Part shown: piece by piece, positions 1 through 8,200 of the stretch
How the letters are laid out: each line of letters opens with the position of its first letter
Position numbering within the stretch: the first letter of the stretch is position 1
Assembly: GCA_037189585.1 (NCBI GenBank)
Contig: JBBCJA010000021.1
Location: 124,001-188,000 of the forward strand
Length of the DNA stretch: 64,000 nt
From: JAEXNA01 sp037189585
Lineage (GTDB): Bacteria; Vulcanimicrobiota; Xenobia; Xenobiales; JADMJV01
Reading direction: 5' to 3'
Translations under genes and position numbers: made by a program
Notes under the pieces: generated by a model
What the model was told of the DNA's origin: nothing
Database searches by the model: none
Seen by the model: the letters and a program-made list of their open reading frames with translations, nothing else

Positions 1-515
1 GTACGTGTGGCGATGATGATGCCGTCACCGACGATCTCTCCGATCGGCTGACCATCGACTCGAAGCTCGAGAGTCAGAGTGCGATTGCTGCCTCCGATGA
101 GAACTTCATTGAGGGCGTCGACTCTCCAAACCTCTTCCCTACGATTGAACACGGTCGCCCGAATCATGGCCCGTTCCTCGACCACATAGCGTCCCGCTAG
201 TAAGCACTCCAGAGCGGCCTGCATCTGAGCCTCGGTAGCCGTGCAGAGATAACCCACACGGCCGAAGTTGACCCCCATCACGGGAACCATGTCGGCCGCC
301 ATCAGGCGCGCGGCATGCAGAAGCGTTCCATCACCACCCAGGGCCAGCAAACAGTCGACGGCTTCGCCGTCGAGCACTTCCTCTAGCATGAACGCTTCGC
401 CCCCGTGACTTCGGACCATCTCTTTGGCGCGCTCCGCGGCTTCGGCTGCTCCAGGATGATTTTCTCGAACGGTGATGCCGAGTCGGATAGGCTTGGAGGG
501 GGCAGGTGCACTCAC
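1..515 (-). CDS. nadK: NAD kinase, 3' end beyond window
   Basis: Phosphorylates NAD to NADP in the cytoplasm. About 171 residues are visible. The GGDGT nucleotide-binding motif is at residues 60-64, the conserved NE pair of the family is at 136-137, and the reading frame runs into the GDGIIIAT segment that precedes the TPTGSTAY motif of NAD kinases, where the window ends. The start is a GTG; an in-frame TAA lies only two codons upstream, so the start is fixed within a few bases, and no strong Shine-Dalgarno is visible. The family is usually near 290 residues, so roughly 120 C-terminal residues lie outside. Confidence 0.93.
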   Translation of the reverse strand, partial: MSAPAPSKPIRLGITVRENHPGAAEAAERAKEMVRSHGGEAFMLEEVLDGEAVDCLLALGGDGTLLHAARLMAADMVPVMGVNFGRVGYLCTATEAQMQAALECLLAGRYVVEERAMIRATVFNRREEVWRVDALNEVLIGGSNRTLTLELRVDGQPIGEIVGDGIIIATR

Positions 516-598
516 TCTGCGTTAGTTTGGGATTGTTGAACCGATCCCTTCGCTACAGTCTTTGAATGTCGAGGGAACCATTTGTGCCCGGATATAGA

Positions 599-627
599 AA
601 AGGGACCCGCATTAACGAGGTCCCTTT
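599..627 (-). terminator. Probable intrinsic terminator of the C39-like gene
   Basis: A perfect 9-bp stem (599-607 with 619-627) with an 11-nt loop lies 18 bases past the stop of the minus-strand gene. Read on the minus strand it is followed by TTTTCTATAT. The T tract is interrupted, so efficiency is uncertain. Confidence 0.55.
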
Positions 628-645
628 CGGATCGATTCGGTTTAA

Positions 646-1482
646 CTAAAAGCGATCTTCTTGATCGTCACTCATGGCTGAGAGCATTCCAGGAAGTCCC
701 GGACTCATAGGAATGGTGGGAGACGACATGGGATTCATACCCATTCCCATCAGGTAGGGGTTGACCGCCATCGGCTCTGAAACGGGAATGTTCGGTGGAG
801 CCGCGTTGAGACGGTCCGCCACGAACACGAAGTTTCCGTCCGGGTGCGAGGGAGCCGTCTGCATGTTGTACTTGGAAGTCGTTTTCATCGTTCCATCGGC
901 GGGGTCGGCATAGGTCACCATGTCTCCCTCGGTCTTGACGATGGTCACGATGTGACCGCGCCCGGACGGAGAAAATTCGGGGCCGTTGAGAGCCACGATG
1001 ACAGGAAGCTTCTCCTGATTGACCTTCTGATCGATCATCGCCCAGGAGTTGGCGCTCAAGTTTCCGTTATCGTGCCAGTCAAAACCGGAGGACGCGCTTT
1101 CCGATTTCAAAGCGTTGAGCAGACCGAAACCGTACTTCTGGTCGACATCCATGTCGGTCATCGACTTACCGGTCAAAGAGTTGATACACATCGCCACGCT
1201 GGTCTGTCCGCAAGAAACGCCGTTGGACTGAGCTAACGGAGAAACTTCTCTAGCACCCGAGGGGCGAATGGAGGGGTTGTAATAGGCTCCGTTCATCCCC
1301 ATCGCGCTCAACTTGCCGAGAGCCGCGTTCGGGTCGGTTCCTTTAATGGCGTTCTTGGCCTCGGGGGCGGCCTGGCTTGCCATCATTTCGTTGAAAACGG
1401 CGGAATCAACGGTGGGCCCACGATCGAGCTTCTGTTCGATCTGGCGAATACGGTTCTCAATACTGTCGATCTTGTTTAACAA
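646..1482 (-). CDS. C39-like papain-fold cysteine peptidase domain protein
   Basis: The N-terminal 25 residues are charged and probably helical or coiled coil. Residues about 85-225 carry a C39-like (peptidase_C39_2) domain: Cys91 in NGVSCGQTSVAM, His177 in GRGHIVTIV and Asp193 in YADPADG fit a Cys-His-Asp/Asn triad. The C-terminal 50 residues are Met/Pro rich and look disordered. No signal peptide is evident. The start is TTG, chosen because AAGGAG lies about 10 nt upstream. Such domains cleave double-glycine leaders in bacteriocin export or act as free hydrolases; there is no ABC transporter or leader peptide next to it, so the substrate is unknown. Confidence 0.72.
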   Translation of the reverse strand: MLNKIDSIENRIRQIEQKLDRGPTVDSAVFNEMMASQAAPEAKNAIKGTDPNAALGKLSAMGMNGAYYNPSIRPSGAREVSPLAQSNGVSCGQTSVAMCINSLTGKSMTDMDVDQKYGFGLLNALKSESASSGFDWHDNGNLSANSWAMIDQKVNQEKLPVIVALNGPEFSPSGRGHIVTIVKTEGDMVTYADPADGTMKTTSKYNMQTAPSHPDGNFVFVADRLNAAPPNIPVSEPMAVNPYLMGMGMNPMSSPTIPMSPGLPGMLSAMSDDQEDRF

Positions 1483-1571
1483 AGCCTAGACTCTCCTTGC
1501 CTCATCACTATACTTCAAGTCCCCACTCCTGTCGTCCGCCCTGGGTTACAAAGTTGTTACAAACAAATGAA

Positions 1572-3134
1572 CTACCGCCACGCAGTCTCTTCCAGAGCCC
1601 TCTTGGCCCAGTCCGATTCACCGGCTTTAAGGGTCGGAAGCTCCATCAGCGACTTCACGTTACTATACTGAGCGCTCTGATAGTCTTCCACACGGCCACT
1701 CAAAACCGCTTCTTTGACTTGAGCGATCCCCTCGGCCAGAGACCACTTCGGCTCAAAACCGAGCACTCGTCGAATCTTGGAAAAGTCGACTCGATAGTTC
1801 CGACGATCTTCCGATGTGCCCATCTCGACGACCTCGGCTCCTTCGACCTGCTCGGCGATGAGACGCCCCGCTTGTTCCAAGGTGTAGTTTTGCTCGTTGG
1901 AGCCGACGTTGAATATCTGATCCCGCACCGCGTCAAGTGGAGCTTCCAGCGCTTTCAACACACTGAGCGCGGCGTCGTCCACGTGGAGAAAAGGTCGCCA
2001 CTGGTCTCCGCCAAAAAGGGTGATCTTCTTTTCTCGACAGGCCTTGGCGGTGAGCAGGTTGATCACCAGGTCGAATCGGGTTCGTCCGGAAAAACCGTAG
2101 ATCGTCCCGAATCTGAGGCAGACCGCCCCAAAGGTGTCGCTCGACATCCGAAAGAGCAACCGTTCGCAAACGATCTTGGTGCGTGCGTACAAAGACACAG
2201 GGTTTAACTTGGAGTTCTCGTCGAGCAGTTCGTCGCTGGCCCCGTAGACCGAACAGGTGCTGGCGAAGACGAAGCGAGAAACCCCACTTCCTTTGGCCAC
2301 CTCAGCGATCATTCGAGTGGCCATCAGGTTGATCTCGATGGTCAGATCTTCGTCGAGATCACAAGCCGGATCGCCGACTAACGCCCCCAGATGAACGACC
2401 GCGTCCATCCCTTGAACCGCCCGTACGACGTGGTCTATCTGGCGAAAGTCTTCTCGCATCAGTTCGACCTGACCGCTTTCGAGAAACGGCTCGATAGGGG
2501 AGGTTCCGTACATCATTCGGTCGAGCAGTCGGACCTTCATGCCTTTCTCCACCAGCTTAGGTATCAAGGCTGAGCCGATATAGCCGCCGCCGCCGACCAA
2601 CAGAACTTTCTGAACGGACCGTTCCGGCTCGACATCTAGAAGCTTCTCGGCTTGTTTGAGGGCCGTCCATCCCACCGACCAGAGTCGAGCGCCAGCGACA
2701 AAAAGTATGGTGAGAGCCCAGCAGGTCAACCAAAGTGTGACGGAAAGCCCACCCCCCCAACGGACCTGCATGATATTGGGGATGTTGAATCCGGTGGAAA
2801 GTCCAAAGGCACAGGCTCCATAAAAAAGATAGGCCAAGGTGACACAACGAAGGATCAAAAATCCTTTGGCTTGTGGAGCATAGGCCCGCCCATACGTATA
2901 GAAGCCGTTGATCAGAAAGGCGCCGACGCAACAAGCCGTCAAGAGTAGGGCGTTAGGAATGTACATCTCGACATACTCGAGAAACATCTGCCGCAATTCG
3001 GCCGCCCCCATTTGCGGGTTGCGGTTGACCAAATTCACGGCCCTCATCAGCATAGCGACAAAGACGGCCGCATGGACCAAAACCGTATCCGCTATAACCC
3101 GGATGAGAATGGCTTTTCGCAGCACGGTTCGCAT
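1572..3134 (-). CDS. Membrane-anchored NAD-dependent sugar-nucleotide epimerase/dehydratase
   Basis: Two parts are visible. Residues 1-155 hold four predicted membrane helices (about 7-30, 60-80, 92-114 and 128-148), like the membrane part of CapD/PglF/FlaA1-type polysaccharide proteins. Residues 176-500 form an extended short-chain dehydrogenase: Rossmann GGGGYIG at 181-187, a TCSVYG segment near 293, and the YxxxK pair Tyr316/Lys320. The soluble half looks like the compact GalE/RmlB-type enzymes rather than the longer CapD catalytic domain, which makes the fusion unusual. It probably alters a nucleotide sugar at the inner membrane for surface glycan synthesis; the exact substrate cannot be read. 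It is divergent from the subtilase gene. Confidence 0.8.
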   Translation of the reverse strand: MRTVLRKAILIRVIADTVLVHAAVFVAMLMRAVNLVNRNPQMGAAELRQMFLEYVEMYIPNALLLTACCVGAFLINGFYTYGRAYAPQAKGFLILRCVTLAYLFYGACAFGLSTGFNIPNIMQVRWGGGLSVTLWLTCWALTILFVAGARLWSVGWTALKQAEKLLDVEPERSVQKVLLVGGGGYIGSALIPKLVEKGMKVRLLDRMMYGTSPIEPFLESGQVELMREDFRQIDHVVRAVQGMDAVVHLGALVGDPACDLDEDLTIEINLMATRMIAEVAKGSGVSRFVFASTCSVYGASDELLDENSKLNPVSLYARTKIVCERLLFRMSSDTFGAVCLRFGTIYGFSGRTRFDLVINLLTAKACREKKITLFGGDQWRPFLHVDDAALSVLKALEAPLDAVRDQIFNVGSNEQNYTLEQAGRLIAEQVEGAEVVEMGTSEDRRNYRVDFSKIRRVLGFEPKWSLAEGIAQVKEAVLSGRVEDYQSAQYSNVKSLMELPTLKAGESDWAKRALEETAWR

Positions 3135-3261
3135 CTGTGAATGAAATTTCGCGTTCAGCGGTAACTCTTCCCCTTTGAGGGGTTTGATGAGAGCGGCCCA
3201 AGGAGCAACCGAGGCGCCCAGAGAATCGCCTTCTCACTCGAATTTTCGGAGGTACAACCTT

Positions 3262-5100
3262 TTGAAGTTACTACGCAGCCAACGAAGCCGCCTGGCCGTG
3301 GCCTCGGTTTCCGCCCTCGCGGTTCTGACCATGATGGGCGCCAATATCACCAGCGCGCGCCAGGGGCTCCAAGATCCCCGTCCCAGCGTTGAGCTCTCCC
3401 AAACCAGCGACCCGGACGGTGCGGGGGTGCGCCCGGCTGGTCCCGAGCGGGTTGAGGGAGAGCTGGTCGTCGACCTTAAGGACGAGCTTTCCAGCTCTGA
3501 GCTTCAAGCGTTCGCCGCCCAGCACAGCCTCGCTCTTCGCTTCTCCAGCGATCCTGGTCGTAAGCACAACAACACTATAGCCACCGTCTCGGAAGAACGG
3601 ATGCCGGAGGTGATCGCCGCCTTGGAAGCCGATCCCCGGGTGGAAACCGTTGATCCCAACTATCTCTTCCAGCTCACGGCGCTACCGATGGAGGGGGAGA
3701 AAGATTTCCCTAACGACCCTCGTTTCGACGAGCAGTGGCACATGACAAAGATCAATGTGCAACAGGCCTGGCCCGTCTCGGTTGGCCGCGATGTCGTGAC
3801 CGCCGTGATCGATACCGGCGTGGCCTATCAGAACTTCCAAGACTTCCACCGGGTGGAAGATCTCGACCAGACCGCCTTCGTCACCGGCTATGACTTCGTC
3901 AACAAGCGGGTCGAGGCGCTCGACGATCAGTGCCACGGGACTCACGTGGCCGGGACCATCGCTCAGTCGACCAACAACGGCAAGGGTGTGGCCGGAGTCG
4001 CTTTCGGAACCACGATCATGCCGGTCAAGGTGCTCTCTCGTACCGGTTCCGGGACACTGGCCGATGTGGCCGACGGAATTCGTTTCTCGGCAGACAACGG
4101 CGCCACCGTCATCAACATGAGCCTGGGTGGACCGTTCCCCAGCGCCAGTCTGGCCGACGCGGTCGCCTACGCCCATAAAAAGGGTACCATCGTGGTCTGC
4201 GCGGCCGGCAACTCGGCCACCGAGCGCAAGGAATACCCGGCCGGATTCGATGAAGCCGTCTCGGTCTCTTCGATCAACAAAGACGACGGGATCGCTTTCT
4301 ACTCCAACCGGGGGGAGAGCATCAGCTTCGCCGCTCCCGGCGGGGATACCCGGGCCAACGGGCCTTCCGGCGGCGTTCTGCAGAACACCATCCATCCCGG
4401 TAACTACAAGGAATCCAACTACTTCTTCTTCCAGGGGACCTCGATGGCCGCCCCTCACGCCGCCGGAGCGGCTGCTCTAGTCGCCTCCACCGGTGTGACC
4501 CAGCCCGACACCATCGAGTGGGTTCTGCAAAAGACCGCGCGTCCCATCGACGCTCCGGCCAAGGCCGGCTACGGCGCGGGGATCCTCGACGCCGAAGCCG
4601 CCGTGAACCTGACCGGCGTGACCTTCAAGACCGTCCAACTGGCTCTAGCACTGCTTATCGTCGCCATCGCCGGAATACCGATGATACGCCGTAAAGCCTT
4701 CGGCCAATTGGCCCTGACCGTACCTACCGCGGTGCTCGGATCGAGCGGCCTCTTCTTCCTGGCAGTCCTGTTTCCGTGTGTCACCGCCTGGTCCAACTTC
4801 TGGACTCTGGGTCTACCTTCTTGGGGTATCCCGCTGATGGGAGCGGCCCATCATGGAAATCCTATCTTCTTGAGCTGCCTGCTACCGATGCTGCTCTCCG
4901 TGGTGGTGGTGGAGAAACCCACCCTCCGATCGCTGGTCTCCGGCCTGGCGGCTGGCTTCGCCGCGCACCTGCTGTTCGCGGCGGCGCTCTCCACCGTCAG
5001 CGTGCTCTACATTCCCGCCGTTCTGGGACGTCTGTGGCTGGTGGCCAACGGTCTGCTCTGCGTGTTCCTGGCCGTGGTATTGGCTGAAGAGCACCCTTAG
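3262..5100 (+). CDS. Secreted S8 subtilisin-like serine protease with membrane C-terminus
   Basis: I start it at TTG 3262, not at the in-frame ATG 3175, because GGAGGT sits 8 nt upstream and the new N-terminus is a normal signal peptide (basic LLRSQRSR then a hydrophobic stretch ending near Ala). Domain order: signal peptide, an inhibitor_I9-like propeptide (about residues 65-140), then the peptidase with Asp near 184 (VIDTGVAY), His near 228 (CHGTHVAGT) and Ser near 394 (QGTSMAAPHAAG). The last 150-160 residues contain about five hydrophobic helices, so the mature enzyme is probably held in the inner membrane with its catalytic domain outside. A hairpin terminator follows. Confidence 0.9.
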   Translation: MKLLRSQRSRLAVASVSALAVLTMMGANITSARQGLQDPRPSVELSQTSDPDGAGVRPAGPERVEGELVVDLKDELSSSELQAFAAQHSLALRFSSDPGRKHNNTIATVSEERMPEVIAALEADPRVETVDPNYLFQLTALPMEGEKDFPNDPRFDEQWHMTKINVQQAWPVSVGRDVVTAVIDTGVAYQNFQDFHRVEDLDQTAFVTGYDFVNKRVEALDDQCHGTHVAGTIAQSTNNGKGVAGVAFGTTIMPVKVLSRTGSGTLADVADGIRFSADNGATVINMSLGGPFPSASLADAVAYAHKKGTIVVCAAGNSATERKEYPAGFDEAVSVSSINKDDGIAFYSNRGESISFAAPGGDTRANGPSGGVLQNTIHPGNYKESNYFFFQGTSMAAPHAAGAAALVASTGVTQPDTIEWVLQKTARPIDAPAKAGYGAGILDAEAAVNLTGVTFKTVQLALALLIVAIAGIPMIRRKAFGQLALTVPTAVLGSSGLFFLAVLFPCVTAWSNFWTLGLPSWGIPLMGAAHHGNPIFLSCLLPMLLSVVVVEKPTLRSLVSGLAAGFAAHLLFAAALSTVSVLYIPAVLGRLWLVANGLLCVFLAVVLAEEHP

Positions 5101-5120
5101 CCGCCCTAAGAAGCACACAC

Positions 5121-5157
5121 GAAGAGGAGAGCTCGTCCCGGCGGGCTCTCTTCTTTT
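5121..5157 (+). terminator. Intrinsic terminator after the subtilase
   Basis: GAAGAGGAGAGC... pairs with ...GGGCTCTCTTC (5143-5153) with one bulge and is followed by a T-rich tail (TTTTC). It lies 20 bases after the subtilase stop codon. Confidence 0.65.
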
Positions 5158-5186
5158 CATCAATCGGAGGTTTTGGTAACTCTTCG

Positions 5187-5216
5187 TTCAAGATCTTCGG
5201 GATCAATTCATATAAT
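5187..5216 (+). promoter_or_regulatory. Candidate leaderless promoter
   Basis: A consensus TATAAT (5211-5216) ends 9 nt before the ATG of the 1635-residue gene. A weak -35 (TTCAAG, 5187-5192) lies 18 bp upstream. Transcription from it would start only 1-3 nt before the ATG, and no Shine-Dalgarno is present. Confidence 0.5.
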
Positions 5217-5225
5217 GTAGGTTCC

Positions 5226-8200
5226 ATGTTGAATAGCCTTGCCATCTCCAACTCTTCTTCCAGCCTTCGTGGAACGCAGTTCGCGCGAAAGGGAGCGGAG
5301 CCGACTCAGGAAGCTCCGCTCGATCCTCAAGAGCAGAAGGAGTTGGATCAATGGGTCAAGCGCTCCCAGCCGGAGCTCGGCTTGCTGAAATCCCCCCCAG
5401 CCGGAGCGGCGGGGCCTAAGGCCAAGGCGGCGCAAGGCTATCTCGACAGCCTGGTTCAGGATCTGGCCGGTGAACGTTTGAAAAAAGACGGCATCGCTCT
5501 GAGGGTCGAAGTTTTTTCCGGAGATGTCGCCCAGATCGGGCTTGACGACGATAGTAAGCAAGAGAAGCGTTGGGAGAAAGACAATCCCGGCAAGCCCTGG
5601 CCGATTCGAACCTGGCTGCAGGCCCCCAAGGAAGGGGAGAAGCCGCTCTACCGGCTGGCCGTCACCCAGGGGATGTTGGAAACTCTCAAGACGCGGGAGG
5701 AGCTGGCCTTCGTGGTGGCTCACCAGTTGCAGGTGCTGTTAACCCACAACGCCGAGGACCCCAATAATGAGGAGACCCTCAAAGTCGGACAGCAGTCCTT
5801 TCTAGAATCACGCCAGTTTCAGCTGCAAAACGATTCGGCCGCCCTAGACATGATGGTTCAGGCCGGTCTGAATCCGCAAGGCGCGCTCGGCGCCCTCAAT
5901 AAACTTTATAGTAGGTTTGGTCCCACTTATTCCAAAGACGACCAGCGGGCAGCTTTGGGAGCCGCGGCCAAGGTTCAAGAGCACGAGGGGATTCGCTTTT
6001 CCGCCATGCAGCTGCAGGTGGAGAACCTGCGGCGCACGGGCCATCCCTCCACCGCCAATCCGCTCAACGAGATTCCTAACGAAATCGTGGTCGAGGCCAC
6101 CGGCGAGTACGACAGCCCGCTGGAGAACTTCGCCGCTTTCCAGAACGCTATGAACAGCGTGGCCGAAGACCTGGCCGGGGACACGACTCCCGAGTGGATG
6201 TTCGGAGGAAAATCCGCCAATCCGGCGGTGGAGCTTCTCAAGAAACTTGACCCCGATCCGGCCGAATACGAAAAGGCGCTGCTCGGGGTCTGTGAGCACC
6301 TCAATACCACCTCGGACAATCCCCAGCACCGCGTCAACGGGCTACTGCGCTTGGCCCTGGCCCTCGAAGGGAAGCCTTTCCCCACGCCCTTTTCCCAAGA
6401 GGGGATGGCTGGCATTCGCGACTTTCTCAACACTAACGCCGAATGGACCCAGGAGAGCTTCCTCTCCAGCCTGACCGGACCTCAGGGCAGCAGTTTGCAT
6501 CGACGCTTCGCCGAGGAAGTTCAACTCAACGAGACCTTTCAACAGATCAGCTCGCCACTGACCAGTGCTCCGTCGGCCTGGGCCAAGCTTGTCGAGCAGG
6601 CTCCCGTCAACTACAGCCGAGACTCCGCGACGAGCCAGTTCAAAATTGAGGGTCTATCGGAATTCCTCACCCTCAACAACATGGAGGACCGGCGCGACGG
6701 GGCTCTCCACGAGACTTACAACAAGGCTCTCTTCACCGTGATCGAAGGGCAAGACCCGGCGGCTCTTTCTCAAGAGACCAACGTCGCCGGCCTGCCCCGA
6801 GGACTCGCCTTCGCCAACGAGATTCGCGGCGCGGCCAAGAACGCCGATCCCGCTGTGGCCTTGCGCTTACGGGAAAGTATGAAGCCGATCGAGGAGGCCT
6901 CCAACGCTGTGCGCGAGGACAACGCACGGCTACGCCTGCGCCCCCCGATCAGTGCGCCGAAGCAGTTGGACGACTACCTCAGAGGCCTCTTCGCCTCGGA
7001 GGCCGCCGGCAGCTTCGGCGCCAAGTTTGAAGCCGAGCTTCCGGCCCTGCTCCTAGACCTCGCCCGAACCTGCAATCATCAATCGGACATCGTTTTCGCC
7101 GATGGGCGCCCCGATCCGATGGACCCCGGGCTGGAGCGCCGGCTTTCGGGCATGCTCAAAACGGCCAAGCCCGAGGAGAAAGAAGAGATCTCCACCTTCC
7201 TTCATCGCAACTGGAATCACGAACTTCGCGTTCCGACCCAGAGCCCCCGCCGAGAGCACACCGTGGAGCTGGCCAAGCACCTGGCGGGACTAGAGCACGG
7301 CGAATTGGTGCGCCAACTGTCTCAGCAAGACATTTCGCAACACTCCGATTTTCTCCGCAAGACTCTGCTCGACGGCTACGGACTGGCCGAGACGGCCCTG
7401 CCCGACGCTGGCACCGCCAGTCTCTCGGCCCTCGAGAAGCGGGTCTCCGAGGGCGAGTTCAAACCTAAGAGAGAGAACTATAAGGACCGCACCGAGTACA
7501 ACAAAGCCCGTGATGCCTACAAGGCGCGTCAGAAGTCGATGCAGGAGCTCACCAGCTTCCTCGCACCGGTAGAGGCGCGCGGAATCCTCTCTCGCCTGGC
7601 CGTGCTGGGTCACGATACCGAAACCAGTCTGGCTGTGGCCAAGACCCTTTCCAAGGACGATTTTCTTTCCATACTGCAAAGCGCCGAAGCCGCCGTGGAG
7701 CGAAGCAAGGTGGTTCAGAAAGTCGCTGGAGGCAACGGATTTGAGGTTGTGGGTACCGACGCGGGAACCTTCTTGATCGACGGTTTTCTCGCCGTGGAGC
7801 CGTCTTTTGAGACCATCGACGCCTTCTACGAGATGGCCACACGGACGGGGGAGATCAGCCCCGGTGCGATCGAGTCACGAGCCGACACTCGAAGCCGCAT
7901 GGGTAACGCCCTCTACGCCCGACTAGAAAAGCTAGAGCCCGAGGCGCTGCGAGAATGGCTAGGGAAAGACCGGGTCCTCGATACTCTCAAGCCCGATCAG
8001 GCCTCCACGCTTTTCCTCAAGCTGTTGGGAGAGACCGCTAAACCGGGCGGCTCCATCGGAGCCCTGGGCGCCGCCGTGTCGGACCTGGACGAAACCTTCA
8101 AACTCAGAGAAAAGCACGCCTTAGCCTACGTAATGATGCGCGACTCGGTGACCGAGACGGCCAAACTGCAGCCCGGAAACCTCGATTCCGTCTTCCCGCC

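Noticed and set aside
3175..3261. Longer subtilase start at ATG 3175
   Set aside because: No ribosome site, and it would place 29 polar residues before a good signal peptide.
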